This document shows, one piece after another, positions 16,433 to 24,912 of a stretch of 64,000 bases of DNA. Location of the stretch: contig URMA01000003.1 in assembly GCA_900548875.1 (NCBI GenBank), positions 1-64,000 on the forward strand. The letters are read 5' to 3'. Origin of the DNA: an uncultured Porphyromonadaceae bacterium. Its GTDB lineage: Bacteria > Bacteroidota > Bacteroidia > Bacteroidales > Muribaculaceae. Made by a program: the position numbers and the translations under genes. A model generated the notes under the pieces. That model was not told the origin of the DNA, did no database searches, and worked only from the letters and a program-made list of their open reading frames with translations. Numbering within the stretch: the first letter of the stretch is position 1; each line of letters opens with the position of its first letter.

Positions 16433-17473
16433 ATGATTACGGAATTTAAAAAAGTGGCATCACCGAAGGGTGATGTCACACTCTATAAAATGACCAATGC
16501 TGCCGGTGCATCGGTGGTGTTGTCGAGCTTGGGGGCGGGCATTGTTTCGATTGAGGTGCCCGACCGCAACGGCAAGTTGGCGGATGTCGTGCTGGGTTAT
16601 AAGAATCCGTGTGACTATTACTACGACGGTCCTTGTGCCGGAAAGGTGCCGGGACGTTATGCCAACCGCATTGCCAAAGGCCAGTTCAAACTGGGCGGAA
16701 AAGAATATCAGTTGGCCGTCAACAACGGCCCTAACGCATTGCACGGCGGTCCGGAAGGTTTTCAGAACCAGATTTGGAACAGTGCAGTGGAAGGCGACAA
16801 GGTGGTGTTCCGCTATACGGCAGCCGACGGAGAAGAAGGTTATCCGGGCACATTGAAAGTGACGGCTTCCTATAGCTGGAGCGATGCCAACGAGCTGACA
16901 TTGGAACTTCGTGCGGAATCGGACGCACTGACCATTGTCAACCTTACGAACCATGCCTATTTCAACCTGAAGGGCGAAAATGCCGGTTCGGTGCTCGACC
17001 ATGAATTGTGGCTGGGCTGCGTTTCCTATCTGCCGACCGACGACACGCTGATTCCAACGGGCGAGATTGCTCCCGTGGCAGGAACGCCGATGGACTTTAC
17101 AGTGGCAAAACCGCTCGGCAGAGACATCAAGCAGGATTTCCCGGCTTTGGTCTATGGCAAAGGCTATGACAACTGTTGGGTGATTGACGGTTGGAACGGA
17201 GAATTGAAGAAGGTGGCTGAACTGTCGGAGGCTACAAGCGGGCGCGTGATGGACGTGTTCACTAACCAGCCTGCCGCTCAGGTTTACACCGGCAACTGGC
17301 TTGCAGGTTCGCCCGAAAGCAAAAGCGGCCGCAGCTATGAGGACTACGACGGCGTGGCTATCGAATGCCAGGGAATGCCCGACGCTCCGAACAAGCCGCA
17401 GTTCCCGTCGCAGGAATTGAAAGCGGGCGAGGTTTATCAACGAGTTATCAAATTTGCATTTAAAACAAAATAA
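16433..17473 (+). CDS. galM: Galactose mutarotase (aldose 1-epimerase)
   Basis: I choose the ATG at 16433 (MITEFKKVASPKGD), giving 347 residues; an in-frame start at 16409 would overlap galK. Family motifs include GRYANRIAKGQF, NALHGGPEGFQNQIW (catalytic His region), LTNHAYFNL (second His) and the C-terminal GVAIECQGMPDAPN carrying the catalytic Glu. It interconverts beta- and alpha-galactose so that galactokinase receives its alpha substrate. There is no signal peptide, so it is cytoplasmic. It is the middle gene of the galK-galM-nucleotidyltransferase operon. Confidence 0.95.
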   Translation: MITEFKKVASPKGDVTLYKMTNAAGASVVLSSLGAGIVSIEVPDRNGKLADVVLGYKNPCDYYYDGPCAGKVPGRYANRIAKGQFKLGGKEYQLAVNNGPNALHGGPEGFQNQIWNSAVEGDKVVFRYTAADGEEGYPGTLKVTASYSWSDANELTLELRAESDALTIVNLTNHAYFNLKGENAGSVLDHELWLGCVSYLPTDDTLIPTGEIAPVAGTPMDFTVAKPLGRDIKQDFPALVYGKGYDNCWVIDGWNGELKKVAELSEATSGRVMDVFTNQPAAQVYTGNWLAGSPESKSGRSYEDYDGVAIECQGMPDAPNKPQFPSQELKAGEVYQRVIKFAFKTK

Positions 17474-17478
17474 GAATT

Positions 17479-18384
17479 ATGAAACCAACTTTATTTGTAT
17501 TAGCTGCCGGCATGTGTAGCCGTTATGGAGGTTTGAAGCAATTGGACGGACTTGGTCCTAATGGTGAAACTATCATGGACCATTCAATTTATGATGCAAT
17601 CCAAAGCGGATTCGGGAAAGTAGTATTTGTTATCCGCAAAGATTTTGAAAAGGATTTCCGTGAAAAGATTTTGTCAAAATATGAAAATCATATTCCGGTG
17701 GAAGTGGTATTCCAGTCGCTTGACGCACTTCCTGAAGGATTCACTTGCCCGGCTGACCGCGTTAAACCGTGGGGTACCAACCACGCCGTTCTGATGGGTA
17801 AGGACGTTATCAAGGAACCGTTTGCCATCATCAATGCCGACGACTTCTACGGCCGCGACAGTTTTGCCGTAATGGCGAAGGAACTGATGGCTATGGAAGG
17901 CAAGAAGAACCAGTACTGCATGGTCGGTTTCCGCGTGGGCAACACGATGTCGGAAAGCGGAACAGTGGCTCGTGGCGTGTGCGTGACGAAGGACGGTTTC
18001 CTGACAGATGTCGTTGAACGTACGGCTATCGGTTACAAGGAAGACGGACGTATCGCTTTCACGGACGAAAACGGCGTTGAGCAGATTCTTGCTCCGGAAA
18101 CTCCGGTTTCCATGAACCTTTGGGGCTTCACTCCCGACTATTTTGACTACTCGGAAGAATATTTCAAAAAGTTCCTCAGTGAAAACATTGGCAATCTGAA
18201 GGCAGAATTCTTTATTCCGTTGGTTGTAAACGAATTGATTAAATCTGGCAAAGCTACGGTTAAGGTGCTCGACACTACTTCAAAATGGTTTGGCGTAACT
18301 TATGCTGCCGACCGTCCTGCCGTAGTTGAAAAATTTGCCGAACTCCACGCCAACGGCGAGTATCCGCAGAACATGTTCAAATAA
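17479..18384 (+). CDS. Sugar-phosphate nucleotidyltransferase
   Basis: The protein is 301 residues with an N-terminal nucleotidyltransferase signature (LAAGMCSRYGGLKQL, 8-22) and the Asp motif INADDFYG (about 115-122) expected to hold metal and nucleotide. No left-handed helix domain is evident. It starts 5 bases after galM and ends at a strong terminator. Its place after galK and galM, with no galT nearby, makes it a candidate UTP:galactose-1-phosphate uridylyltransferase. That is inference from context. Family call is confident; substrate is not. Confidence 0.8.
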   Translation: MKPTLFVLAAGMCSRYGGLKQLDGLGPNGETIMDHSIYDAIQSGFGKVVFVIRKDFEKDFREKILSKYENHIPVEVVFQSLDALPEGFTCPADRVKPWGTNHAVLMGKDVIKEPFAIINADDFYGRDSFAVMAKELMAMEGKKNQYCMVGFRVGNTMSESGTVARGVCVTKDGFLTDVVERTAIGYKEDGRIAFTDENGVEQILAPETPVSMNLWGFTPDYFDYSEEYFKKFLSENIGNLKAEFFIPLVVNELIKSGKATVKVLDTTSKWFGVTYAADRPAVVEKFAELHANGEYPQNMFK

Positions 18385-18405
18385 TAGCGAACAAAATAAA
18401 TAGAC

Positions 18406-18442
18406 AAAACCCCGAATCTTGATAGGTTCGGGGTTTTCTTGT
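18406..18442 (+). terminator. Terminator of the gal operon
   Basis: AAAACCCCGAA (18406-18416) pairs perfectly with TTCGGGGTTTT (18427-18437), followed by CTTGTT. Confidence 0.88.
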
Positions 18443-18472
18443 TATATCTAATATACGATGCTTAAATATTGT

Positions 18473-19531
18473 TTATTCTTCGGAATTTCCTTTCTCATGT
18501 TGTTCCAGAAAGAAACGCTTTTGTTCCTCAATAGCTCTGCGTAGTTCTTCTTCAGTCGGCATATATGCCATGTATTTTGAAGCAAACAGTTGTTCACTAT
18601 TGTGTAGTACTGAATATTTGGCGATGGTCTTGTCCGTATTTGTACAAAGTAGAATACCTATAGTTGGGTTATCACTATCGTCTTTTACTAAATCATCATA
18701 CATGCGTACATACATATCCAATTGCCCGACATCTTGATGAGTCAATTCATGAGTTTTTAACTCAAATAAAACATAACGCTTTAGCTTAATATTATAGAAA
18801 ACAAGATCGATATAATAATCTGCTGTGTCTGTTATGATGTGCTTTTGTCTGTCAACAAAGGCAAAGCCTCGTCCTAATTCCATTATGAATTGTTCCAAAT
18901 TATTGATAAGGGCTTGCTCTAATTCGCTTTCATCGAATTTAGAATCTTTGCGAAACCCTAAAAATTCAGCAATGACGGGACTCTTTACATATTCTTGGGG
19001 ATCATTCTCTTCAATTATAGGTTTTGGTAGTGTCAAATTTTCTCGATAACAAGCCATGCGACGACCATAGTATTGAGTTCCTATGTTTCGACTTAATGTT
19101 CGCACACTCCACATTTGTTCAGAAGCTTCTTTTAAATACCATTCTCTTGCTTTCGGGTCTGCTTCATTCATGATACGTCTGATATGTGACCAAGTTAGAT
19201 TGTGAACACATGTGTTCACAATCTCTAAATCCTTGAAGCATAAGTAAAATTGACGGTAATATTCCAAATTACGTTTACTGTAGCTGTTTCCGTATAAAGG
19301 AGATAGTTGTTCTGCCAACGTTGCGATAAGTCGTTTGCCGTACTTCGCTCTTTGTTCTCCATGTTGCTCTTCTTCGACAATACGGCGTCCGATATTCCAA
19401 TATGTTTGAATTATAATTTGATTGGCAGAAGCATAGGCTTGACTTCGTCCGTGTTCGATGATTTGTCTAAGATCTTCGATTACACCATTTTTTTGAGTAT
19501 CGGAGATGATATTTGGCTTATTGTCTTCCAT
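18473..19531 (-). CDS. DUF1016 / PDDEXK nuclease domain protein (YhcG-like)
   Basis: The protein is 352 residues. The N-terminal DUF1016_N helical domain (about 15-170, TYWNIGRRIVEEEQHG, YSKRNLEYYRQFY) is followed by a PD-(D/E)xK-like nuclease domain (about 180-330), with the candidate core Asp in YYIDLVFYN and the E-x-K in LFELKTHE. Family members are widespread accessory genes linked to mobile elements or defence islands, without a settled role. Here it stands alone between convergent housekeeping genes and is AT-richer than they are, suggesting transfer. A perfect 28-bp palindrome lies inside the coding sequence at 19197-19224. Confidence 0.88.
   Translation of the reverse strand: MEDNKPNIISDTQKNGVIEDLRQIIEHGRSQAYASANQIIIQTYWNIGRRIVEEEQHGEQRAKYGKRLIATLAEQLSPLYGNSYSKRNLEYYRQFYLCFKDLEIVNTCVHNLTWSHIRRIMNEADPKAREWYLKEASEQMWSVRTLSRNIGTQYYGRRMACYRENLTLPKPIIEENDPQEYVKSPVIAEFLGFRKDSKFDESELEQALINNLEQFIMELGRGFAFVDRQKHIITDTADYYIDLVFYNIKLKRYVLFELKTHELTHQDVGQLDMYVRMYDDLVKDDSDNPTIGILLCTNTDKTIAKYSVLHNSEQLFASKYMAYMPTEEELRRAIEEQKRFFLEQHEKGNSEE
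19197..19224. repeat. Perfect 28-bp palindrome inside the DUF1016 gene
   Basis: Each half is AGATTGTGAACACA or its exact reverse complement, with no spacer. On the minus strand it encodes most of EIVNTCVHNL, between the DUF1016_N repeats and the LTWSHIRR motif. Perfect symmetry over 28 bases is rare in coding DNA. Confidence 0.9.
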
Positions 19532-19605
19532 TTTGTATAGAGAACTAAATTCGTATCGTGTTTAATTTTGAATCATTTGATTGGTAATAATCAATGATTT
19601 AATGT

Positions 19606-20898
19606 TTAGCTGTTAGTCGGTTGTTTCGGCTGTTTTTTGACGAGGACTTTGTCGATGCGGGCGCCGTCCATGTCGACGATTTCGAGGTGGAGGTCCTGCC
19701 ATTGAAGGGTTTCGCCGCTTTGGGGAACGTGCTGAATCTGTTGCAGGATAAGTCCGCCGAGGGTGTGGCATTCGATGTCCTCCAGCAGGTCGGCGTGGTT
19801 GAAGTAGCAGAGGAAGTCGTAGAGCGGGCATTGTCCGTCGACGAGCCAGCCGTCGCTGTTCGTGCGCTTGATGATGTCGGGTTCCTTTCGCGTGTCGTCC
19901 ATTGTGCCGACCAGTCCTTCGAGAATGTCGCGCAGGGTGATGATGCCCACACAGGCTCCGAACTCGTCGCAAACGAGGGCTCGGCTGATGTGTTTGACTT
20001 TCATTTCCTCCAATGTCTTGTAGACGTCCATGTCTTCATGGAAAAACGTGGCCTGACGGGTGAGCGAAGCGAGGTTGAAGTCGGTTTCCGACAGGTGGAG
20101 CACCAGGTCCTTGAGATTGACCACACCTTTCACACGGCTGAGGTCGCCGTCTTCGGTCACGGGATAGAATTCATAGAGGTGTTCGCCCATCACTCTCTTT
20201 ACGTCATCGGAGGTCATGTCGAGTTCGAGTGACACGATGTCGCTCTTATGTGTCATTATCGTGCCGAGTTTCAGGTCGCCGAGCAGGAACACGCGTTCCA
20301 CGATGTCCTGTTCAACGGGCTTTACTTCGCCGTCTTCCGTGCCTTCCTGTATGATTGTCTTGATTTCTTCTTCAGTCACTTTGCTTTCCGCATTCTTGAC
20401 ACCCAGCAGGTCAATCACCAGCTCCGTGCTTTTGGCAAGCAGCCACACGAATGGATGGGCGATTTTCGACAGTGCCGACATGGGACGCGCCACCATTTTT
20501 GCCGCTTTTTCGGCTACGCTCAGACCGATGCGTTTCGGCACAAGTTCTCCGAAGATAATTGAAAGATAGGTGACGATAATGACGATAACGGCCTGTGCCA
20601 GAGTTGGTGCGTAGCTTACCGACACTCCCCAACTTATCAGCAGGTCGCTGAAATTGCCGGCTATTTTGCTGCCTGAATAGATACCGGTGAGGATTCCGAT
20701 GAGTGTGATGCCTATCTGTACGGTCGAGAGAAAACGGTCGGGATCCTCGGCAAGTTTGAGAGCCGTGCGGGCCGATTTGCTGCCGTTTTTAATATCTGTA
20801 TTTAGTCGGGATTTGCGTGCTGAAATAAGGGCCACTTCCGAGAGGGCGAAAATACCGTTTAAAAGAATAAGTCCAATAATGATGAAAATCTCGTTCAT
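19606..20898 (-). CDS. CNNM/hemolysin-C-type membrane protein with CBS pair and CorC domain
   Basis: The protein is 430 residues. A DUF21/CNNM membrane domain (about 1-190) has several hydrophobic helices (FIIIGLILLNGIFALSEVAL). A CBS pair follows (about 200-330, VGIITLRDILEGLVG), then a C-terminal CorC_HlyC domain (WLVDGQCPLYDF). Members act in Mg2+/Co2+ efflux or divalent-cation homeostasis; the 'hemolysin' name is historical. A -7 box on the minus strand (20924-20931) precedes it, and it appears monocistronic. Confidence 0.92.
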   Translation of the reverse strand: MNEIFIIIGLILLNGIFALSEVALISARKSRLNTDIKNGSKSARTALKLAEDPDRFLSTVQIGITLIGILTGIYSGSKIAGNFSDLLISWGVSVSYAPTLAQAVIVIIVTYLSIIFGELVPKRIGLSVAEKAAKMVARPMSALSKIAHPFVWLLAKSTELVIDLLGVKNAESKVTEEEIKTIIQEGTEDGEVKPVEQDIVERVFLLGDLKLGTIMTHKSDIVSLELDMTSDDVKRVMGEHLYEFYPVTEDGDLSRVKGVVNLKDLVLHLSETDFNLASLTRQATFFHEDMDVYKTLEEMKVKHISRALVCDEFGACVGIITLRDILEGLVGTMDDTRKEPDIIKRTNSDGWLVDGQCPLYDFLCYFNHADLLEDIECHTLGGLILQQIQHVPQSGETLQWQDLHLEIVDMDGARIDKVLVKKQPKQPTNS

Positions 20899-20923
20899 GT
20901 AAATGTGTGTGTCTAATTTGTAA

Positions 20924-20931
20924 CAAAATTA
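20924..20931 (-). promoter_or_regulatory. -7 box for the CNNM-family gene
   Basis: CAAAATTA reads TAATTTTG on the minus strand, matching TAnnTTTG, 25 bases before the start codon. Confidence 0.55.
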
Positions 20932-21003
20932 GAACAACTGCCCCCGCAATAAAAAACTTTTCCGTAGAATTATAGAGATTTAACAAATGGAGATGGGGTA
21001 TAA

Positions 21004-21108
21004 GTTAGGGGTTATGGGTTAGAGGTTATGGGTTAGGGCATAACATGTCTGGCTTTTTTATCTGTACACAATAATTTCTCTAACCTCTAACCCATAATCT
21101 CTAACCCC
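21004..21108. repeat. Telomere-like dispersed repeat, inverted pair (locus 2)
   Basis: The left part (21004-21037) carries tandem units of GGTTATGGGTTAGAG. The right part (21081-21108) is the reverse complement with about three mismatches in 26. The interval of about 45 bases is unrelated. It lies just past the stop of the LytTR gene at 21115 and upstream of the CNNM gene. Confidence 0.85.
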
Positions 21109-21114
21109 ATCGGA

Positions 21115-21867
21115 CTATTCTCCTCCGTCGCGGGGGGTGACGATGGTATGTTTTTGCAGATAGTCGTTGAACGCCTTTTTGTAGGTGTCGGAAATGGGAA
21201 TGTACTTTTTCCCGAACACGATGCGGTTGCGTTCGATGACGTTGATTTTCGACATCTGAACAATGAACGAGCGGTGTACGCGGATGAATTTGTCGGCCGG
21301 CAGCCGCTGCTCAATGGTCTTCATGTTCATAAGCGAAAGAATGCAGTTGGGTGAATCCTCCGTGTAGATTTTCACGTAGTCCTTCAGTCCTTCGATGTAG
21401 GTGATTTTCGATATGTCGATTTGAATCAGCTTGTATTCGCTTTTCACGATGATGAACTGCTGCTCGTCCTCCTTTTCCGCTGCAAGGCGTGCCTTTTCGT
21501 TAAGTTCGGCCCATACCAGTGCGCGGTTTGCCGCGTTGAGAAATTCGCTGTAGCTGACCGGCTTCAGCAAATAGTCGATGGCATTGTGGCGGAAGCCTTC
21601 GATGGCATACTGCTCGAAAGCCGTCACGAAAATGATGCGGCATTCCGGCGGAATGACTTTGGCAAATTCAATGCCGTTCAGTTCCGGCATCTGGATGTCG
21701 AGAAACACCAGGTCGACTTTTCTGTCGATAATCGAGCGGACGGCTTCCGATGCCGATGCATAGGAGTTCTCGAGTTCAAGAAAAGGTGTTTTCTTGACAA
21801 AACTGCAAATCAGTTCGCGTGCCAGAGGTTCATCGTCGATGACACTGCATTTCAATGTAATGTTCAT
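21115..21867 (-). CDS. LytTR-family response regulator of the efflux operon
   Basis: The protein is 250 residues. The receiver domain has DDE (11-13), phospho-acceptor Asp57 in VFLDIQMPELNG and the conserved Lys in YLLKPVS. A LytTR DNA-binding domain occupies about 140-240 (ITYIEGLKDYVKIYT, FIRVHRSFIVQMSKI). It is the last gene of the TolC-adaptor-ATPase-permease-kinase-regulator operon, 12 bases after the kinase. It probably controls that operon or its own regulon in response to envelope signals (inference). Confidence 0.92.
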   Translation of the reverse strand: MNITLKCSVIDDEPLARELICSFVKKTPFLELENSYASASEAVRSIIDRKVDLVFLDIQMPELNGIEFAKVIPPECRIIFVTAFEQYAIEGFRHNAIDYLLKPVSYSEFLNAANRALVWAELNEKARLAAEKEDEQQFIIVKSEYKLIQIDISKITYIEGLKDYVKIYTEDSPNCILSLMNMKTIEQRLPADKFIRVHRSFIVQMSKINVIERNRIVFGKKYIPISDTYKKAFNDYLQKHTIVTPRDGGE

Positions 21868-21879
21868 GCGTGTGAGTGT

Positions 21880-22941
21880 TTATAATTCAATTTGTAAATC
21901 CGAAACGTATTTGTCGCCCACCACTCCCGACTGGAAGCTGTGGCGGCCTTCGTAGAGCAGCGAAAGTTGTCGCGACAGGTTCGACAGTCCGATTCCCGAG
22001 CCGCTTTTGTCGGATTCCGGTTTCGGGAAATGGCTGTTTTCCACATGACAGCGTACAACATTGCCGTTGACCGTCATTTTGATGCTGATTTCCGAGGGTT
22101 TGGTGCTGCTTACTCCGTGTTTGAAGGCATTTTCCACCATGGAAATGAACATCAGAGGTGCTATTTTCAAATGGCTGACATTTTCTTCCGGAATATCGAC
22201 CGTGAGTTTCACGTTGCTGCCAAACCGGAGTCGCATCAGTTCGATGTAGCTGCGCATGAAGTTCAGTTCCTTGTCGAGAGTCACTTCCTTCTTGTTGTTC
22301 TCATAAAGCGTATAGCGCAGCAGCTTGCTGAGTTCGTGCACTGTCTGTTGAGCCTTGTCCTTGTCAATTTCAATCAGCGCGTAAATGTTGTTGAGCGTGT
22401 TGAACAGAAAGTGCGGATTCAGCTGGTTCTTCAGGTTGCGGAGTTCCATTTCACGCTGTTCGCTGATGACTTTTTCCTTCATCTTTTCAATCTTTGCCCA
22501 TCGCATGCTGAATTTCAACGCAACGCTCAGCCCAGTGGTGAGGATAATCATGGCAAACTCGCGCGTGATCGACCCAATGAAGAAAAGCTCGTCGTGGAAA
22601 TGTTCATTATGACCGTGTTTCTCCGGAAAATCCGGATTGTGGACAAAGAATAGATACTGAATGACCACCATCAGCATTACCATGACAATGGCCGTCAGCA
22701 GTGACAGCACAATATAGGCGAATGTCTTTTTCCTGAACAGATAGCGGTCAATGAGGAAAAAGTAGTTGAAATAGAAGGTGATGATGCATAGAAGGGTGTG
22801 AATGTATATTCCATAATTCACAGGGCGGGTATTTCCCAGACTGAAGAAAAATTCTGGAATAACAAACACCATCGTAAGGACAATCACCTGAATCAAGAGG
22901 TCCAGAGCCTTGGCTTTGTTGGGCAAATCAATTCTATTCAT
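21880..22941 (-). CDS. LytS-type sensor histidine kinase of the efflux operon
   Basis: The protein is 353 residues. Four hydrophobic segments lie in the first ~150 residues, then a coiled linker. The His_kinase domain has the phospho-acceptor motif LNPHFLFNTLNNIY and a HATPase region (MFISMVENAFKHGV, GIGLSNLSRQLSLLY). Its start overlaps the stop of the permease gene by 8 bases, tying kinase expression to the pump. It partners with the LytTR regulator downstream. Confidence 0.92.
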   Translation of the reverse strand: MNRIDLPNKAKALDLLIQVIVLTMVFVIPEFFFSLGNTRPVNYGIYIHTLLCIITFYFNYFFLIDRYLFRKKTFAYIVLSLLTAIVMVMLMVVIQYLFFVHNPDFPEKHGHNEHFHDELFFIGSITREFAMIILTTGLSVALKFSMRWAKIEKMKEKVISEQREMELRNLKNQLNPHFLFNTLNNIYALIEIDKDKAQQTVHELSKLLRYTLYENNKKEVTLDKELNFMRSYIELMRLRFGSNVKLTVDIPEENVSHLKIAPLMFISMVENAFKHGVSSTKPSEISIKMTVNGNVVRCHVENSHFPKPESDKSGSGIGLSNLSRQLSLLYEGRHSFQSGVVGDKYVSDLQIEL

Positions 22942-24154
22942 ATCTCAAAGCTTCGATAGGGTCGAGTGCTGCGGCTTTCTTTGCCGGATACCAGCCGAAG
23001 AACACGCCGGTAACGGTGCACACTACAAAAGACAAAACTACAGAATATAATTGAATTGACACAGGCCAGTTCAATAAAAATTTAACGGCAAGCGATGCTC
23101 CGGCTCCGAAAAGGATGCCGATGATGCCGCCGGTGATGCTGATGATGATGGATTCGATGAGAAATTGTGTCAGAATGTCGATTCCACGTGCGCCGATACT
23201 CATGCGCAGACCGATTTCACGTGTGCGTTCCGTCACCGACACCAGCATGATGTTCATAATGCCGATACCGCCTACCAGCAATGAAATGCCGGCAACGCAG
23301 GCGAGCAGCAGCGTCATCATTTCGCTCGTGGAGTTCAGCATATCGCTCAATTCCTGTTGCGAACGGATGTCGTAGTCCCGGTCGCTGTCGTCTTTAATCT
23401 TGTGGTTGCGGTTCAGGATATTGCTGATTTCGTCCGTGGCCTCTTCTGTCATTTCTTCGCTGAGAGCCGAAGCGAAGATGCCCTGGATGTAGTCAATGGC
23501 CAGAATACGCTTCATGACAGTGGTGTAGGGGGCTATCACGATGTCGTCCTGGTCCTGTCCCATGCTGTTGTAGCCTTTCGATTCAAGCAGTCCGACGACG
23601 GTCATTGGGATAGAGTTGAATCGTATGACACGTCCGATGGGATTTTCTCCGTTCGGGAAAAGGTTGTCGGCTACGGTTTTTCCGATGATGCACACTTTGG
23701 CTGCGCGCTTGACATCGACATCGCTGAAAGAAGTGCCCTCCTGCACTTTCAACTGGCGTATTTCCAGATATTCCGGCGTCGCGCCTTCTATGCTCGACGG
23801 GTAGTTGTTGGCACCGCAGATAAATTGTCCCTGGCTGCTCACCATCGGCGATACGGCGGCAACAAATTTGGCTTCGTCGCGGATGTTTTCGTAGTCGACC
23901 ACTTTCAGCGTCTGCATGTCGTCGGAACTTTGGCGCACACCGCCGCGTTCCATGTTTCCCGGATGAATCATGATCATGTTGCTTCCCATCTCTGAAATCT
24001 GCTTTTTGATACTGTCCTTCGAGCCTTGTCCGATGGCAAGCATGGTGATGACCGACCCGACACCGATAATGATGCCAAGCATGGTGAGAAAACACCTCAT
24101 TTTATTGTTGTTCAACGCTTTCAGCGCGATTTTGAACAAGTTGCTTAAATTCAT
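22934..24154 (-). CDS. MacB/FtsX-type ABC transporter permease
   Basis: The protein is 406 residues with the mechanotransmission layout: TM1 near 20-42, a large periplasmic MacB_PCD domain (about 45-260) and three C-terminal TM helices (FtsX domain, LLVGGIGIMNIMLVSVTERT as hallmark). The sequence EIGLRMSIGARG is also typical. ATPase, adaptor and TolC genes lie upstream, completing a MacAB-TolC-like pump that would move substrates from the periplasm outward. Substrate unknown. Confidence 0.94.
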   Translation of the reverse strand: MNLSNLFKIALKALNNNKMRCFLTMLGIIIGVGSVITMLAIGQGSKDSIKKQISEMGSNMIMIHPGNMERGGVRQSSDDMQTLKVVDYENIRDEAKFVAAVSPMVSSQGQFICGANNYPSSIEGATPEYLEIRQLKVQEGTSFSDVDVKRAAKVCIIGKTVADNLFPNGENPIGRVIRFNSIPMTVVGLLESKGYNSMGQDQDDIVIAPYTTVMKRILAIDYIQGIFASALSEEMTEEATDEISNILNRNHKIKDDSDRDYDIRSQQELSDMLNSTSEMMTLLLACVAGISLLVGGIGIMNIMLVSVTERTREIGLRMSIGARGIDILTQFLIESIIISITGGIIGILFGAGASLAVKFLLNWPVSIQLYSVVLSFVVCTVTGVFFGWYPAKKAAALDPIEALRYE

Positions 24155-24160
24155 AATGGT

Positions 24161-24901
24161 TTAATCGTTAAGAGTGGGTAATGCCTTGTAGGCTTCTTCG
24201 GCCGAAGCCGGATGCGGGTTACGTTCGTCGGAAATGATTTTCCCGTCGCGCAGCACGATGTTCCGGCTGCTGTAGGCGGAAAGTTCGGGATTGTGGGTGA
24301 CGAACACAATGGTGCTGCCTTTGCGGTGAAGCTCCTGAAACAGCATAAGGATGCTGAACGACGTGCGTGTGTCGAGGTTACCGGTAGCTTCGTCGGCAAG
24401 AATCAGCACGGGGTGGTTGACCAGTGCGCGGGCAATGGCCACACGCTGCTGCTGTCCGCCCGACATCTGGTTCGACTTGTGCATCTTGCGTTCCTGGAGC
24501 CCGACGGCGTCGAGTGCGTCCGATGCACGTTGCCGGCGTTCCTTTGCCGTCACTCCTGAATTGTAGAGCAGGGGAAGCTCCACGTTTTCCAGAGCCGTGG
24601 TTTTGGGCAGCAGGTTGTAGTTCTGGAAGACGAAGCCGATTTTCCGGTTTCTGATCCAGGCACGTTCGTTTTTGCCCATCGCGCTCACGGCGGTGCCGTC
24701 GATGTAGTATTCTCCGGCAGTGGGAGTGTCGAGGCAGCCGAGGATGTTGAGCAGGGTGGATTTGCCGGACCCCGACGTACCCATGATGGTCACAAATTCT
24801 CCCTCTTCGATGGAAAAGGATATTTTGCGCAGGGCATGTACGGTTTCACTGCCTACCGTGAAGTCGCGGCGTATATTTTCAAGTCGGATGATTTCCTTCA
24901 T
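24161..24901 (-). CDS. ABC transporter ATP-binding protein (MacB/LolD-type)
   Basis: The protein is 246 residues. The Walker A motif is GTSGSGKSTLL (about 40-50), the signature MSGGQQQRVAIARAL and Walker B LILADEATGNLD. This is the standalone NBD form of the MacB family; MacB of proteobacteria fuses this domain to the permease. It starts 11 bases after the adaptor stop and ends 6 bases before the permease start. Confidence 0.95.
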   Translation of the reverse strand: MKEIIRLENIRRDFTVGSETVHALRKISFSIEEGEFVTIMGTSGSGKSTLLNILGCLDTPTAGEYYIDGTAVSAMGKNERAWIRNRKIGFVFQNYNLLPKTTALENVELPLLYNSGVTAKERRQRASDALDAVGLQERKMHKSNQMSGGQQQRVAIARALVNHPVLILADEATGNLDTRTSFSILMLFQELHRKGSTIVFVTHNPELSAYSSRNIVLRDGKIISDERNPHPASAEEAYKALPTLND

Positions 24902-24912
24902 TTTACGAAAAT

